Positions 18,928 to 29,942 are shown, counted from the stretch's first letter. The stretch is DNA of 64,000 bases from Sinorhizobium sojae CCBAU 05684 (GCF_002288525.1 NZ_CP023067.1:434001-498000); one strand, 5' to 3'. A program made the numbers and translations. Notes: a model not told the origin generated them from the letters alone.

Positions 18928-19707
18928 ATGACGACGGCGATCAAGGAAACCGTGGATGCATTCCACCGCGGCGGCTTTCACCTGATCCAGCCGCTCGGTC
19001 AGGGGCATCGCTCCGGCATGGATGCAATGCTGCTTGCGTCCCTCGTTTCCTGCGACGGCGCTTGCCGCGTCGCCGATCTCGGCGCAGGGGCGGGGGCGGC
19101 CGGCATGGCGGTCGCCTCGCGCGTCGAATTGGCTGAGGTGCTGCTCGTCGAACGCTCGCCGATCATGGCGGACTTTGCCCGTCGCAGCCTCGCATTGCCC
19201 GCAAATTCGCATTTTGCGGCACGCGTCGCCGTTCTCGAGGCGGATGTGACGCTGACCGGCAAGGCACGCACAGCGGCCGGCTTTGCCGACGACAGCTTTG
19301 ATCACGTCATCATGAACCCGCCATTCAACGATGCCGCCGATCGCCGGACGCCGGATCGCCTGAAGGCCGAGGCCCATGCGATGAGCGACGGTCTGTTCGA
19401 GACCTGGATCAAGACCGCGGGCGCGGTCATGAAGCCTGGTGGGCAGCTTTCGCTGATAGCCCGGCCGGAGTCGATTGCCGAGATCATTGCGGCCTGTGGC
19501 CGCCGCTTCGGCGGCATCGAGATCACGCCGCTCCTGCCGCGCGCCGGCGAGAACGCAGTTCGTATCCTGGTGACCGCGATCAAGCAGAGCCGCAAGCGAT
19601 TGGCGCTGCGCGCACCGCTCGTGATGCACGGGGAGGGGACGCACCGTTTCTCCACGGAAGTCGACGACCTCAACAACGGCCGAACCGCTTATCCTCGTCG
19701 GCGATAA
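18928..19707 (+). CDS. TrmN6-like SAM-dependent methyltransferase
   Basis: About 259 residues from ATG 18928; a GTG at 18919 is an alternative. The SAM site VADLGAGAGAAGMAVASR and the N6-adenine-type catalytic motif IMNPPFND are clear. FHLIQPLGQGHRSGMDAMLL near the N-terminus is typical of the tRNA1(Val) adenine-37 N6-methyltransferase (YfiC/TrmN6) group. The substrate is inferred from family resemblance. Followed 75 bp later by the S49 peptidase gene. Confidence 0.82.
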   Translation: MTTAIKETVDAFHRGGFHLIQPLGQGHRSGMDAMLLASLVSCDGACRVADLGAGAGAAGMAVASRVELAEVLLVERSPIMADFARRSLALPANSHFAARVAVLEADVTLTGKARTAAGFADDSFDHVIMNPPFNDAADRRTPDRLKAEAHAMSDGLFETWIKTAGAVMKPGGQLSLIARPESIAEIIAACGRRFGGIEITPLLPRAGENAVRILVTAIKQSRKRLALRAPLVMHGEGTHRFSTEVDDLNNGRTAYPRRR

Positions 19708-19782
19708 ACGGCAAGTACGGCATTGCGTTTGCTGCGGCAGTGCATACATGCAGGGTCAAATTTCGTATGAGCAGGAGTTGAA

Positions 19783-20649
19783 ATGGCCGGGTTCTTTAAA
19801 AAATTGCTTCCGAGGCGTTTTCGCACCGACGGGCTAACGATCCCGGCGATCCGTCTCCACGGCGCAATCATGGCGGGGGGAAGCCAGTTCCGTCCTGCTC
19901 TCAATCTCGCGACCGTGGCGCCGCTACTTGAGAAGGCCTTCGCCGTCAAGGAGGCTCCGGCCGTTGTCATCTCCGTCAACTCGCCCGGCGGCTCACCGGT
20001 GCAGTCGCGCCTGATCTACCAGCGTATCCGCGATCTCGCCGAGGAGAAGAAAAAGCGGGTCCTGATCTTCGTCGAGGACGTGGCAGCCTCAGGCGGCTAC
20101 ATGATTGCGCTTGCCGGTGACGAGATCATTGCCGATCCGAATTCGATCGTCGGCTCGATCGGCGTCGTGTCCGGCGGCTTCGGCTTTCCGGAGCTGTTGA
20201 AGAAGATCGGCGTCGAACGCCGCATCTACACGGCTGGCGAGAACAAGGTGGTCCTTGATCCATTCCAGCCGGAGAAGGAGCGGGACGTCGAGTTCCTGAA
20301 ATCCCTTCAGCTCGATGTCCACGACACCTTCATCGAAATGGTCAAGTCCCGGCGCGGCACGCTGCTGAGTGACCATCCCGATATTTTCTCGGGTCTCTTC
20401 TGGACCGGCCGGCGCGGGCGGGAGCTTGGCCTCGTCGATGGCCTCGGCGACATGCGCGGAGAGGTCAAGAGGCGCTATGGCGAAAAGGCGCGGCTTGAAC
20501 TCATCCAGCCGAGCCGCAGCCTCTTCGGGTGGCGCCAGCCGGGGGCGGCGGTCGCGGGGTCTCTTGCGGCGCCACTCGCCGCATCGGCTGCTGCCGGACT
20601 TGTCGAGGTGATAGAAGAAAGGGCGCTATGGGCGCGCTTCGGGCTGTGA
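19783..20649 (+). CDS. S49 family peptidase (SppA/SohB-like)
   Basis: 288 residues. The S49 core is present: VISVNSPGGSPVQSRLIYQR, catalytic serine in EDVAASGGYMIALAGDEI, and a downstream Lys-containing segment (RIYTAGENKVVLDPF). Unlike full SppA it is a single-domain form. The short N-terminus has no strong signal peptide, but the C-terminus is Ala-rich and could associate with membrane. A role in signal peptide or misfolded membrane protein degradation is inferred from family. It is followed by a small membrane protein gene. Confidence 0.9.
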   Translation: MAGFFKKLLPRRFRTDGLTIPAIRLHGAIMAGGSQFRPALNLATVAPLLEKAFAVKEAPAVVISVNSPGGSPVQSRLIYQRIRDLAEEKKKRVLIFVEDVAASGGYMIALAGDEIIADPNSIVGSIGVVSGGFGFPELLKKIGVERRIYTAGENKVVLDPFQPEKERDVEFLKSLQLDVHDTFIEMVKSRRGTLLSDHPDIFSGLFWTGRRGRELGLVDGLGDMRGEVKRRYGEKARLELIQPSRSLFGWRQPGAAVAGSLAAPLAASAAAGLVEVIEERALWARFGL

Positions 20650-20750
20650 GACCCACGGCGACAAATGTTGGTCAGCTGCGCACTGCCCGATCACGGAATT
20701 GCTGCTCCAACCGGTATTATGTCTGATCCGGCAGGCGCAGAGGAGGAAAC

Positions 20751-20942
20751 ATGCCGCAGATCATCCTGCTCTTGATCATCGCCGCTATCGCCTGGATCGG
20801 CTACCGCAAGTTCATTGCCGATGCCGAGAGGCTCACGCGCCAGAGCGAGCGCCTGCGCCGGGAACGCGAGAGCGGCGCCGATGGAACACTCGTCAAAGAC
20901 CCGAAAACCGGTGAATACCGCCTCAGGCGCGACGACGAGTGA
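20751..20942 (+). CDS. Small single-pass membrane protein, unknown
   Basis: 63 residues behind an excellent ribosome site (GAGGAGGAAAC). One N-terminal hydrophobic helix (IILLLIIAAIAWIGYRKF) is followed by a charged segment rich in Arg and Glu and ending DPKTGEYRLRRDDE. No family was recognised. It lies between the S49 peptidase and glyQ on the same strand. Confidence 0.75.
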   Translation: MPQIILLLIIAAIAWIGYRKFIADAERLTRQSERLRRERESGADGTLVKDPKTGEYRLRRDDE

Positions 20943-21046
20943 CAATTGCCCAGGCCGAGGCGTAAGCCGTGGATCGGCCAAGGCGCTTGACCCTTGTTCT
21001 CCGGCATGGCACCTGTCGCGGCAAATCGAAGAATTCGGACGATCCC

Positions 21047-22009
21047 ATGACCGCTGCCCCCCTCCCGGACCATATGAACCCGAAGCGCTCGTTCCAGGCC
21101 TTGATCCTAACGCTGCACAACTATTGGGCGGACAAGGGATGCGCGGTGCTCCAGCCCTATGACATGGAGGTCGGCGCCGGTACCTTCCATCCGGCGACGA
21201 CGCTCCGCGCGCTCGGGCCGAAGCCGTGGCGTGCGGCCTATGTTCAACCCTCGCGGCGTCCGACCGACGGCCGCTACGGAGAGAACCCCAATCGGCTCCA
21301 GCACTACTATCAGTACCAGGTGATCCTGAAGCCGAACCCGACCAATCTCCAGGAACTTTACCTCGGCTCGCTCGAGGCGATCGGCCTCGATCCGCTGCTG
21401 CACGATATCCGCTTCGTCGAGGATGACTGGGAAAGCCCGACGCTCGGCGCGTGGGGCCTTGGTTGGGAGTGCTGGTGTGATGGCATGGAAGTGTCGCAGT
21501 TCACCTATTTCCAGCAGGTCTGCGGCATCGAATGTTCGCCGGTTTCCGGCGAACTGACCTATGGCCTCGAGCGCCTGGCGATGTACGTCCAGGGCGTCGA
21601 CAATGTCTACGACCTCAATTTCAACGGCCGCGAGGGCGCCGAGAAGATCACCTATGGCGATGTCTTTCTGCAGGCGGAGCAGGAATATTCCAGGCATAAT
21701 TTCGAATACGCCAACACGGCGATGCTGCATCAGCATTTCATCGATGCGGAGAAGGAATGCCTGGCGCTTCTTGCCGCCGGCGCGCCCGGCGACGGCGGCA
21801 ACGATCGCCTGCACAAATGCGTCTTGCCCGCCTATGACCAGTGCATCAAGGCGAGCCACGTCTTCAATCTTCTCGATGCGCGCGGCGTGATCTCGGTGAC
21901 GGAGCGCCAGAGCTACATCCTGCGCGTGCGCACCCTCGCCAAGGCCTGCGGCGAGGCTTTCCTGCTGACCGATGCAGGCGGTGCGAATTGCAAACAGGAG
22001 GCGGCCTGA
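21047..22009 (+). CDS. glyQ: Glycyl-tRNA synthetase alpha subunit
   Basis: 320 residues, with the characteristic start region [20 protein letters not shown] and [20 protein letters not shown], plus [20 protein letters not shown]. It forms the catalytic alpha subunit of the alpha2beta2 bacterial GlyRS. The start is ATG 21047 (an inner ATG at 21074 is possible). The beta subunit gene glyS lies 3.1 kb downstream, with three other genes between. Confidence 0.97.
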   Translation: MTAAPLPDHMNPKRSFQALILTLHNYWADKGCAVLQPYDMEVGAGTFHPATTLRALGPKPWRAAYVQPSRRPTDGRYGENPNRLQHYYQYQVILKPNPTNLQELYLGSLEAIGLDPLLHDIRFVEDDWESPTLGAWGLGWECWCDGMEVSQFTYFQQVCGIECSPVSGELTYGLERLAMYVQGVDNVYDLNFNGREGAEKITYGDVFLQAEQEYSRHNFEYANTAMLHQHFIDAEKECLALLAAGAPGDGGNDRLHKCVLPAYDQCIKASHVFNLLDARGVISVTERQSYILRVRTLAKACGEAFLLTDAGGANCKQEAA

Positions 22010-22048
22010 CAAGGTTGGTGGGCGCCGCAGGGGAGGCCCGGTTTGCGA

Positions 22049-22240
22049 TCAAATCAGATCGCCGTTTTCGATATGCTGGACTGGCTTCATGAGGGGAGAG
22101 GCGCCGGCCTGCAACGCCCTCGCATAGGTTTCCAGCGCGCGGCGGACGCCGTCCGGCCTCTCGACCTGCTCTACGCTCGCATAGGCAACGAAGAGCCCCG
22201 CAAAGGCGATCGCGTTGATGAGAGTTGCGAGCGATTTCAT
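22049..22240 (-). CDS. Small secreted or membrane-anchored protein, unknown
   Basis: 63 residues antisense to the glyQ-glyS direction. The N-terminus looks like a signal/anchor (MKSLATLINAIAFAGLFVAY) followed by a helical charged part. AAGGG lies seven bases before the ATG. No family recognised. Support is the signal-like start and ribosome site; it could be spurious. Confidence 0.5.
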   Translation of the reverse strand: MKSLATLINAIAFAGLFVAYASVEQVERPDGVRRALETYARALQAGASPLMKPVQHIENGDLI

Positions 22241-22566
22241 CGGGGAGCCCTTGCGTCCTAGCGTTGTTGATAGATCGACTATCCCCCAATTGCGGCCCAG
22301 TCGCCGTTACCGGGGATACAGGCCGGACGGCAGCCAATTCGATGAGCCGGCAGCAGCCGCGGCGCATGTGGAACGCCCGCTCCCTCGTGCCGCTTCAATT
22401 CGGGCAGCGCCTTCACGCGCTTCGTCGGAATGTCGCTGAAGCTGCCCGTGCGCCGAGTGCGGGGTCGCGGCAGCGCTTTGAATCGCTGCAGGCTTTTGTT
22501 CGTTAATCGATTTCGATTCGAGGAATCATGCAGTAAGCTCCGGCGGGTGCAAAAGGAGGGTTCTTC

Positions 22567-23115
22567 ATGCTCGGGCTGGCAATCGGTGTCGCCGTGATCC
22601 TTTATCTTGTCTACGTCTACAACAGCCTCGTCAGGGCGCGTCAGATGACGCAGGAGGCCTGGTCCGGCATCGACGTGCAGTTGAAACGCCGCGCCGATCT
22701 CATCCCCAATCTCATCGAGACGGTGAAGGGCTATGCGGCGCACGAGAAGTCGACGCTTGAGGAGGTGGTCGCGCTGCGTAACCGGGCACAGGCAGTGCCG
22801 GAAGGCGACGTAGCCAGCCGGGCCTCCGTCGAGGGTGCGCTGTCGCAGGCGCTCGGCCGCCTTTTTGCGCTCGCCGAAGCCTATCCCGACCTGAAGGCCA
22901 ACCAGAATTTCGCCGAACTGCAGCGTTCGCTGGAGACGATCGAAGGCGAGATCCAGATGTCCCGCCGCTATTACAACGGCGCCGCCCGCGACCTCAACGT
23001 GAAGGTCGAGAGCTTCCCGTCAAACCTGGTTGCGAACATATTCCGCTTTGCCCGGGCCACCTACTTCGAGATCACCAACGAAGCGGATCGTGCCGTGCCG
23101 TCGGTCAGGTTCTGA
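22567..23115 (+). CDS. lemA: LemA family protein
   Basis: 182 residues. An N-terminal membrane helix ([19 protein letters not shown]) precedes the LemA helical domain with [20 protein letters not shown] and [20 protein letters not shown]. LemA proteins are membrane-anchored with an external N-terminus; their role is unsettled. It is followed 31 bp later by a DUF2207 membrane protein, a very common partner. AAGGAGGG lies upstream of the ATG. Confidence 0.93.
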   Translation: MLGLAIGVAVILYLVYVYNSLVRARQMTQEAWSGIDVQLKRRADLIPNLIETVKGYAAHEKSTLEEVVALRNRAQAVPEGDVASRASVEGALSQALGRLFALAEAYPDLKANQNFAELQRSLETIEGEIQMSRRYYNGAARDLNVKVESFPSNLVANIFRFARATYFEITNEADRAVPSVRF

Positions 23116-23146
23116 TGCGTGCCGCGGTGAGGAAGAGGGCGTTGCA

Positions 23147-25081
23147 GTGACGCGGCTTTTCGCGACGCTGGCGATCGCATTGCCCCTCCTGGTGACGTCG
23201 GCCGCTGCGGCGGCAGAGATCATCTCCGCTTTTCATTCGGTGATCGACGTCGCCAAGGACGGCACGCTCACGGTCACGGAAACGATCACGGCAAATGTGG
23301 AAGGCAAGGAGATCCGACGCGGCATCTACCGCGATTTTCCCTTGACCTTCCTCGACGAGAACGGCCGTCGGGCCCGCGTGGACTTCAAGGTCGTTTCCGT
23401 CGAACGTGACGGCGAACAGGAGGAATACCGCACGGAGGCGATCAGCGGCGGCATCCGCGTTTACACCGGTGAGGCCGACGTCTTCCTGCCGCATGGCGAA
23501 CATACGTTCCAGATCTCCTACGAGACCGGGCGGCAAATACGCTTCTTCGACGACCACGACGAACTCTATTGGAACGTGACCGGAACCGAGTGGATGTTTC
23601 CGATCGAGGAGGCAACGGCAACCGTGACCCTGCCATCGGGGGTCAGGGTACAGGCGCTCGACGTCTTCACCGGCGGTTACGGCGCCACCGGCAAGGATGC
23701 GCGCGTCGTGGAAGAGGGCGACGAGATCTTCTTTGCGACGACGCGCAGACTGCTTCCACAGGAAGGATTGTCGATCGCGATCATGATGCCGAAGGGCAGC
23801 ATCGACCGGCCTAGCGCTGCACAGGAAAACATCTGGTGGCTGCGCGACCGTCTGGCGCCGGTCATCGCCGGGGTCGGTCTCCTGCTCGTCACCCTCTATT
23901 ACGGGCGTGCCTGGGTCCGCGTCGGCCGCGATCCCGCCCGTGGCGTGATGGTGCCGCGCTGGGACCCGCCGGACGGAATTTCGCCAGCTCTCGTCAACTA
24001 TATCGACAGTAAGGGCTTTTCCGGCCAGGGTTGGACGGCGTTTTCTGCGGCCGTGCTCAACCTTGCCGTGAAGGGCTATGTCGTCCTCGACGATCTGAAG
24101 AGCGCCATCGTCATTTCCACCACCGGCAAGGACGGAGGAGAGCGGCTGCCGACCGGCGAGGCAGCAGTGATGAAAGCGATCGCCTCGGCCGACGGCAAGC
24201 TTACGATCGATCGGGCGAACGGGAAGGAGGTCGAGGCGGCGGGGTCGGGCTTTCGCCGCGCAATGGAGCGCGAACATCGCGACAAATACTACCGCGCCAA
24301 TACCGGATACGTCATCGGTGGCGTCCTGCTTTCGATGGTTGCGCTGGCCGCACTGTTCATCTTCGGCGATCTAAACGAGGACAAGATCCCCCTCGTTTTC
24401 GTGCCGGTCGTCTTTGCCATTCTTGTTTCGAGCCTGGCGGTCTCCTTGGGCAAATCGTTCCGGCGCGGCTCGAGCCTCGTGCGCCGCATCCTGTCCATCG
24501 TCGTGCTTGCCTTTATCGGCTTCGTGCTCTTCTCCGTCTTCTCGAGCATCCTGGCGGTCGTCGTCTTTTCGACGACCGATCCGGACGACCTGCCGCTGCT
24601 CTTTGCGATCGGGGGCATCCTGCTGGTCAACTTGCTCTTCTTTTTCCTGATGGGGGCGCCGACGCCGCTCGGCACCCGCATGATGGATGGCATCGACGGC
24701 CTCAGGCAATATATGTCGCTTGCCGAAAAGGATCGCTTGAACATGCAAGGCGCACCGGAAATGTCGCCGCGGCACTTCGAGACGCTCTTGCCCTATGCCG
24801 TCGCGCTCGGGGTCGAGACGCCGTGGACGGAGACCTTCGATCGCTGGCTGCTGGCCGCGGCAGGCGGTGCAGCCGCCGCGGCCTACCAACCGGCCTGGTA
24901 TCACGGCGACTCCTTCGGTCCGGGGTCTTTCGCCGATACGATCGGCGGCTTCGCTGGCTCCATGGCCGATACGATGACGTCTTCGCTGCCGCCTCCGCCC
25001 AAGAGCTCGTCATCGGGATTTTCGTCCGGTGGCGGCTTCTCCGGCGGCGGCGGTGGCGGCGGCGGTGGTGGCGGCTGGTAG
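23147..25081 (+). CDS. DUF2207 membrane protein with glycine-rich tail
   Basis: 644 residues starting with GTG at 23147. It has a signal peptide ([20 protein letters not shown]), a DUF2207 beta-rich extracytoplasmic domain (residues about 25-240), a transmembrane segment ([17 protein letters not shown]), a cytoplasmic region, further hydrophobic segments around residues 425-540, and a C-terminal stretch of Ser then Gly residues ending in Trp. The Gly-rich end is typical of the family. It is paired with lemA; the two likely act together in the envelope. Function is unknown. Confidence 0.88.
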   Translation: MTRLFATLAIALPLLVTSAAAAAEIISAFHSVIDVAKDGTLTVTETITANVEGKEIRRGIYRDFPLTFLDENGRRARVDFKVVSVERDGEQEEYRTEAISGGIRVYTGEADVFLPHGEHTFQISYETGRQIRFFDDHDELYWNVTGTEWMFPIEEATATVTLPSGVRVQALDVFTGGYGATGKDARVVEEGDEIFFATTRRLLPQEGLSIAIMMPKGSIDRPSAAQENIWWLRDRLAPVIAGVGLLLVTLYYGRAWVRVGRDPARGVMVPRWDPPDGISPALVNYIDSKGFSGQGWTAFSAAVLNLAVKGYVVLDDLKSAIVISTTGKDGGERLPTGEAAVMKAIASADGKLTIDRANGKEVEAAGSGFRRAMEREHRDKYYRANTGYVIGGVLLSMVALAALFIFGDLNEDKIPLVFVPVVFAILVSSLAVSLGKSFRRGSSLVRRILSIVVLAFIGFVLFSVFSSILAVVVFSTTDPDDLPLLFAIGGILLVNLLFFFLMGAPTPLGTRMMDGIDGLRQYMSLAEKDRLNMQGAPEMSPRHFETLLPYAVALGVETPWTETFDRWLLAAAGGAAAAAYQPAWYHGDSFGPGSFADTIGGFAGSMADTMTSSLPPPPKSSSSGFSSGGGFSGGGGGGGGGGGW

Positions 25082-25173
25082 CGGCGGCAATTTCCTCACT
25101 GCACTTGATGACATTTTCTCTAGAGCTTGCTAAGTCCCGCGCCAACGGTCCGGAACAGAACAAAGTCGAATTC

Positions 25174-27339
25174 ATGCCTGATCTTCTTATCGAACTGCGC
25201 TCCGAAGAAATTCCTGCCCGCATGCAGCGCAAGGCGGCTGGTGACCTCAAGAAGCTGGTGACGGACGCGCTGGTGGGGGCCGGCCTCACCTATGAGGGCG
25301 CGCGCGAATACTGGTCGCCGCGCCGGCTGACGCTCGACATTCGCGGCCTGAATGCCCGCTCCGCCGATGTCCGCGAGGAGCGCAAGGGGCCGCGCACCGA
25401 CGCCAACGAAAAGGCGATCGAAGGCTTCCTGCGCGCCGCAGGCCTCTCCTCGATCGGTGAAGCGCATGTTCACAGCGATCCGAAGAAGGGCGAATTCTAC
25501 GTCGCCCATATCGTGAGGCCCGGCCGCGCGGCAGAAGACATCATTGCCGATGTGATGCCGGCAATCATCCGAGACTTCCCTTGGCCGAAATCGATGCGCT
25601 CCGGCGCCGCTTCCGCGAGGCCGGGCAGCCTGCGCTGGGTGCGCCCGCTGCAATCGATCGTCTGCACCTTCGGCGCTGAAACCGAAGAGACGAAGGTGAT
25701 CCCGTTCGAGGTCGACGGCATCGTCGCCGGGAATGTCACCTACGGCCACCGGTTCCATGCGCCGGAGGCGATCAGCGTTCGCCGCTTTGCCGATTATTCG
25801 GAGCAGCTCGAAAAGGCGAAGGTCGTGCTCGATGCCGAACGCCGCAAGCAGATGATCTCCGCGGACGCCCACAACATCGCCTTCGCCAACGGCCTCGAAC
25901 TGGTCGAGGACGAGGGGCTGCTCGAGGAGGTTGCGGGCTTGGTCGAGTGGCCGCGCGTGCTGATGGGAAGCTTCGACGAGGGCTATCTGGATATCCCTTC
26001 CGAGATCATCCGTCTAACGATCAAGACCAACCAGAAATGCTTCGTTACGCGCAGGGCCGGCGCCGCAACGCTTTCTAACAAGTTCATCCTCGTCGCCAAT
26101 ATCGAGGCGAGCGACGGCGGTCAGGAGATCATCCACGGCAACGGCAAAGTCGTACGCGCCCGTCTCTCCGATGCGGCGCATTTCTGGAAGCGCGACCAGG
26201 GCGATCTGCCGGACCTAGAAACGCTGCAAGCGTCGGCGGAGAAGTTCGCCCTCGATCTTGAGAAACCGCTCGACCAGCGCATGGCTAAGCTCGACACGCT
26301 GAACGTCACCTTCCATGCCAAGCTTGGAACTCAGGGCGAGCGCGTCGCCCGCATCCGTGCCTTGGCCGCCGCACTTGCTGAGGTCACCGGGGCCGATGCA
26401 GCCCTGGTGGATCGCGCCGCCGTCCTCGCCAAGGCGGATCTGCGCACCGAAGCCGTCGGTGAATTCCCGGAGCTTCAGGGCATCATGGGCCACAAATATG
26501 CGGCCTTGCAGGGCGAGGAACGGGCCGTCGCCGACGCGATCGAGGACCATTACAAGCCTCAGGGCCCCTCGGACCGTGTGCCGACCGATCCTGTATCGGT
26601 CACCGTTGCGCTTGCGGATAAGCTCGATACGCTCGTCGGCTTCTGGGCGATCGATGAAAAGCCGACAGGCTCGAAGGACCCTTATGCGCTTCGCCGCGCC
26701 GCTCTCGGCGTGATCCGGCTCGTGCTCGAAGGCAAGGCGCGCCTGCCGATGCTGCCCTTTTTCGATGTCGCACTTGCAGGGCTCAAGGCTCAGCGGCCCG
26801 ATATTGCCGGGGAAATCGGCGGGGACCTCCTCGCCTTCTTCCATGACCGCCTGAAGGTCTATCTGCGCGATCTCGGGGCGCGCTACGACCTGATCGATGC
26901 GGTGCTGACGCCGGGGGCCGACGACCTGTTGATGATCGCCCGCCGCGTCGAGGCGCTGACGGCCTTCATCACGGCCGAAGAGGGCAAGAACCTGCTCGCC
27001 GGCACGAAGCGTGCGACGCAGATTCTTGCGGCCGAGGAGAAGAAGGGCACCGAGGTAGCCGCGAGAGTGGACGAGAAGCTCTTCCGGCTCGATGCCGAGC
27101 GCACGTTGCACGCTTCGATCATGATCGCCTCCGATGACGCGCGCCAGGCGATCGTCAAGGAGGACTTCCGCTCGGCTATGGAGGCACTTTCCAGGCTGCG
27201 CGAGCCGGTCGATGTCTTCTTCAACGCCGTGCTCGTCAATGACGAGGATATGGCGATCCGCGCCAACCGTCTGGCGCTGTTGGGCTTGATCCGCACGGCG
27301 ACCGGTGAGGTCGCGGATTTCTCGAAGATCGCCGGATAG
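25174..27339 (+). CDS. glyS: Glycyl-tRNA synthetase beta subunit
   Basis: 721 residues from the ATG at 25174 ([18 protein letters not shown]). Conserved segments include [21 protein letters not shown] and the HD-like region, and the C-terminus holds an anticodon-binding DALR-like domain. It binds tRNA and completes the alpha2beta2 enzyme with GlyQ. The much longer open frame reaching back to 24031 is an out-of-frame reading of the DUF2207 gene and is not part of the protein. DUF523 follows 20 bp later. Confidence 0.97.
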   Translation: MPDLLIELRSEEIPARMQRKAAGDLKKLVTDALVGAGLTYEGAREYWSPRRLTLDIRGLNARSADVREERKGPRTDANEKAIEGFLRAAGLSSIGEAHVHSDPKKGEFYVAHIVRPGRAAEDIIADVMPAIIRDFPWPKSMRSGAASARPGSLRWVRPLQSIVCTFGAETEETKVIPFEVDGIVAGNVTYGHRFHAPEAISVRRFADYSEQLEKAKVVLDAERRKQMISADAHNIAFANGLELVEDEGLLEEVAGLVEWPRVLMGSFDEGYLDIPSEIIRLTIKTNQKCFVTRRAGAATLSNKFILVANIEASDGGQEIIHGNGKVVRARLSDAAHFWKRDQGDLPDLETLQASAEKFALDLEKPLDQRMAKLDTLNVTFHAKLGTQGERVARIRALAAALAEVTGADAALVDRAAVLAKADLRTEAVGEFPELQGIMGHKYAALQGEERAVADAIEDHYKPQGPSDRVPTDPVSVTVALADKLDTLVGFWAIDEKPTGSKDPYALRRAALGVIRLVLEGKARLPMLPFFDVALAGLKAQRPDIAGEIGGDLLAFFHDRLKVYLRDLGARYDLIDAVLTPGADDLLMIARRVEALTAFITAEEGKNLLAGTKRATQILAAEEKKGTEVAARVDEKLFRLDAERTLHASIMIASDDARQAIVKEDFRSAMEALSRLREPVDVFFNAVLVNDEDMAIRANRLALLGLIRTATGEVADFSKIAG

Positions 27340-27359
27340 ACTGGAGAGGGGCTGATGGG

Positions 27360-27857
27360 ATGACCGCCCGAATTCTCGTCAGTGCCTGTCTCATGGGACA
27401 TGCGGTGCGCTACGACGGTGCGGCGAAGCCGCTCAACCATCCGGCAATCGAGCGCTGGCGGGAGGAGGGGCGGCTGGTGATCATCTGTCCCGAGATGGCC
27501 GCCGGCATGCCGGTGCCGCGCCCGCCGGCGGAAATCGAGCCCGGCGCGACCGGTGCCGCGGTGCTGGCCGGCGATGCTCGCGTCGTCGAAAAGACCGGCG
27601 GCGACGTGACGGCCGCGTTTCGCCAGGCGGCTGAAAACGCGCTTGCTCTTGCGCGTCGTACGAACTGCCGCTTTGCGCTTATGATCGATGGCAGTCCGTC
27701 CTGCGGCTCAAGCCTCGTCTATGACGGCAGCTTCAGCGGCACACGGGTTCCCGGCGAGGGAGTGACGGCGGCACTGCTCCGCGCGAACGGCATAGAGGTC
27801 TTTTCCGATCGGGAGATCGAGAGGCTAGCAGGGCGGATCGAGGAATTCGGTTTCTGA
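27360..27857 (+). CDS. DUF523 domain protein
   Basis: 165 residues matching DUF523: ILVSACLMGHAVRYDG at the start, LVIICPEMAAGMPVPRPP, and LMIDGSPSCGSSLVYDG with conserved cysteines. These Cys-containing motifs suggest metal or Fe-S binding, but the function is not established here. It lies 20 bp after glyS and is followed by a terminator at 27868. Confidence 0.9.
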   Translation: MTARILVSACLMGHAVRYDGAAKPLNHPAIERWREEGRLVIICPEMAAGMPVPRPPAEIEPGATGAAVLAGDARVVEKTGGDVTAAFRQAAENALALARRTNCRFALMIDGSPSCGSSLVYDGSFSGTRVPGEGVTAALLRANGIEVFSDREIERLAGRIEEFGF

Positions 27858-27867
27858 CAAAAGATTA

Positions 27868-27897
27868 CGCCCCTGCTTCTCTCAGGGGCGCAACCTT
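27868..27897 (+). terminator. Stem-loop terminator after the glyS-DUF523 unit
   Basis: CGCCCCTG and CAGGGGCG form a perfect 8-bp stem with a seven-base loop, followed by CAACCTTTTC. It lies 10 bases after the DUF523 stop; the T-run is short and displaced. Confidence 0.7.
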
Positions 27898-27970
27898 TTC
27901 GCCATTGCAGCGAAATGCCCGTCGGCCCTGAAACCTGGCCGATGGGGCAGGGAACTCGAATGATATGGTA

Positions 27971-28468
27971 TCAATCTAGCCGAAGTGCGAAGGCGGACGG
28001 ATCAAATTCCCGTGAAGCGCCCGCCATAGCCGCGTTCACCGGTTCCACGCGCGAGGTGCCGACCGAGGAGGTCTTCGCCGTCACGTCGATCGCCACGGAA
28101 GGCGGGGCGGACGGGCTTGTCGACGCATGGGCAGGATGCGGTTGATCCGCTTCGAGTGCCGCGGCCGTGATCGCTTCCTCCGACGCTTTGCTGACGAAGA
28201 CCACCGGCGAGCCGCCGAGCCAGGCCTCCGTGCGGACCGACTTCAGCTCCCCATCGATTTCCTTGAGCTCGACCCGCTCCGTTCCGGGCGCGAGCTCGGG
28301 CACGACATAGGAGCTCTTCTTCTTCGGTTGCAGCGGAGGGCACTCAGCGCAGGAGATCGTCGCGACGCTGGAATTGACGGCCCCGCCGGAAACCACGTCC
28401 TCGATCGAGGATGCTGCCGCTGTGCCGGCGGCGAAAAAGAGGGCGGCGGTGATCAGCAGGGAACGCAT
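27971..28468 (-). CDS. Small secreted protein with a CxxC, rhizobial, unknown role
   Basis: 165 residues with a clear signal peptide (MRSLLITAALFFAAGTAAAS). The mature part contains ATISCAECPP (a CxxC) and a segment VELKEIDGELKSVRTEAWLG, then a low-complexity Ala/Ser/Pro/Thr tail. I associate this with rhizobial proteins named HPE1-like plant virulence effector domain proteins, but that is a weak recollection and no effector role should be assumed. It is convergent with the glyS unit and downstream of purD on the same strand, with an inverted repeat between. Confidence 0.72.
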   Translation of the reverse strand: MRSLLITAALFFAAGTAAASSIEDVVSGGAVNSSVATISCAECPPLQPKKKSSYVVPELAPGTERVELKEIDGELKSVRTEAWLGGSPVVFVSKASEEAITAAALEADQPHPAHASTSPSAPPSVAIDVTAKTSSVGTSRVEPVNAAMAGASREFDPSAFALRLD

Positions 28469-28534
28469 CGGTCTCTCCTCGCTAGCTTCACGAGATCCGG
28501 GTTGCCCTCAGGTCATCGTGATCGGTTCCGGTAG

Positions 28535-28585
28535 CTGGAGCGGGACGGTGCGCGAAAACCGCGCAGGCTTCTTACCCCGCTCCAG
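28535..28585. terminator. 10-bp inverted repeat between purD and the secreted protein gene
   Basis: CTGGAGCGGG (28535-28544) and CCCGCTCCAG (28576-28585) enclose an inner hairpin TGCGCG...CGCGCA. It is 86 bases past the purD stop and 67 before the secreted protein start. It could terminate purD transcripts or regulate the next gene. Confidence 0.45.
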
Positions 28586-28670
28586 TTCGAGGGGGAGAAT
28601 ATGAGCTTTCCCTTACCTTCTCGTCAGGAGAATTGGTAAAAATTGAATGATGCGGCAGAAGTTCCGCCGT

Positions 28671-29942
28671 TCATGTCGTCTCGCGTGCGACCGCGCGCCA
28701 GCCGATGTCGGCACGGTAGAAGCCGTTTTCCCACGAAACCCCTTGGAGCGCCGCGTAGGCAGCCTTCTTGGCGTCGCCGACGCTGCGCCCCGTGGCCGTG
28801 ACGTTCAGGACCCGACCGCCGGTGGCGACCAGTCGGCCGTCCCTCATCGCTGTCCCGGCATGAAACACCTTGGTCGTGGCGGACGCCTCCGGCAGCGCGG
28901 AGATGGGCGTGTTCTTCTCGTAGGTACCGGGATAGCCGCGTGAAGCCATGACGACCGTCAGCGCCGCTTCATCACGCCACTCGGCCTTCATGCCGTCGAG
29001 CGTGCCTGTCGCTGCCGCATAGAGCAGCGGCAGGAGGTCGCTCTTCAGGCGCATCATCAGGACCTGGCATTCCGGGTCGCCGAAGCGGACATTGTATTCG
29101 ATGAGTTCCGGCCCTTTCTCGGTGATCATCAGTCCGGCGAAGAAGACACCGGTGAACGGGTGCCCGCTTTCGGCCATGCCGCGCACCGTCGGCTCGATGA
29201 TCTCCCTCATCGTCCGCTCGACCATTTCCTCCGTCATCACCGGGGCAGGCGAATAGGCACCCATGCCGCCGGTGTTTGGTCCCGTATCGCCGTCGCCGAC
29301 GCGCTTGTGATCCTGTGCAGAGCCAAGCGGCAGCACTGTCTTGCCGTCGCAGAGGCAGAAGAAGCTTGCCTCTTCGCCGTCGAGATAGGCTTCGACGACG
29401 ACCTCCGCACCGGCGGCGCCGAAGGCCCCTGCAAAGCAGTCGTCGATGGCGGCAAGCGCCTCATCCAGCGTCGTCGCGACCGTCACGCCCTTGCCGGCTG
29501 CAAGCCCGTCCGCCTTGATGACGATCGGTGCCCCCTGTTCGCGGACATAGGCCTTGGCCGGTTCGGCTGTGGTGAACCGCTGGTAGGCGCCGGTCGGAAT
29601 TCCGTATCTGGCGCAAAGGTCCTTGGTGAAGCCCTTCGAGCCTTCGAGCTGGGCTGCGGCAGCCGATGGGCCGAAAACGGGGATCTTTGCGGCGCGAAGC
29701 ACGTCCGCAAGGCCCGCGACGAGCGGCGCCTCGGGCCCGACGACGACAAAGTCGATCGCCTGTTGGCGGCAGAAGTCGAGAACGGCCGAATGGTCCTCGG
29801 TATCGAGCCCGACGATGGTTGCTTCTTCGGCGATGCCGGGGTTGCCAGGCGCGGCATAGAGCGCGGTAAGCTTCGGCGATTGCGCGACCTTCCACGCAAG
29901 CGCATGTTCGCGTCCGCCCGATCCGATCAGAAGAACCTTCAT
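28671..29942 (-). CDS. purD: Phosphoribosylamine-glycine ligase
   Basis: 423 residues from the ATG at 29942 behind GGGGATAG. The start [17 protein letters not shown] is typical of GARS; the ATP-grasp part contains [28 protein letters not shown], and [10 protein letters not shown]. It joins phosphoribosylamine and glycine in purine synthesis. It stands alone on the minus strand, just downstream of the GGDEF-EAL gene's opposite side (convergent spacing about 110 bp, same strand order reversed: that gene is downstream). Confidence 0.97.
   Translation of the reverse strand: MKVLLIGSGGREHALAWKVAQSPKLTALYAAPGNPGIAEEATIVGLDTEDHSAVLDFCRQQAIDFVVVGPEAPLVAGLADVLRAAKIPVFGPSAAAAQLEGSKGFTKDLCARYGIPTGAYQRFTTAEPAKAYVREQGAPIVIKADGLAAGKGVTVATTLDEALAAIDDCFAGAFGAAGAEVVVEAYLDGEEASFFCLCDGKTVLPLGSAQDHKRVGDGDTGPNTGGMGAYSPAPVMTEEMVERTMREIIEPTVRGMAESGHPFTGVFFAGLMITEKGPELIEYNVRFGDPECQVLMMRLKSDLLPLLYAAATGTLDGMKAEWRDEAALTVVMASRGYPGTYEKNTPISALPEASATTKVFHAGTAMRDGRLVATGGRVLNVTATGRSVGDAKKAAYAALQGVSWENGFYRADIGWRAVARETT

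Noticed and set aside
22504-22532. Segment resembling half of the RIME palindrome (ending AATCATGCAG) upstream of lemA
   Set aside because: Only one arm is recognisable; too short to call a repeat.
24031-25173. Long frame upstream of glyS that would add over 380 residues to the N-terminus
   Set aside because: It is an out-of-frame reading of the DUF2207 gene; the added part is low-complexity Arg-rich and glyS has a normal start at 25174.
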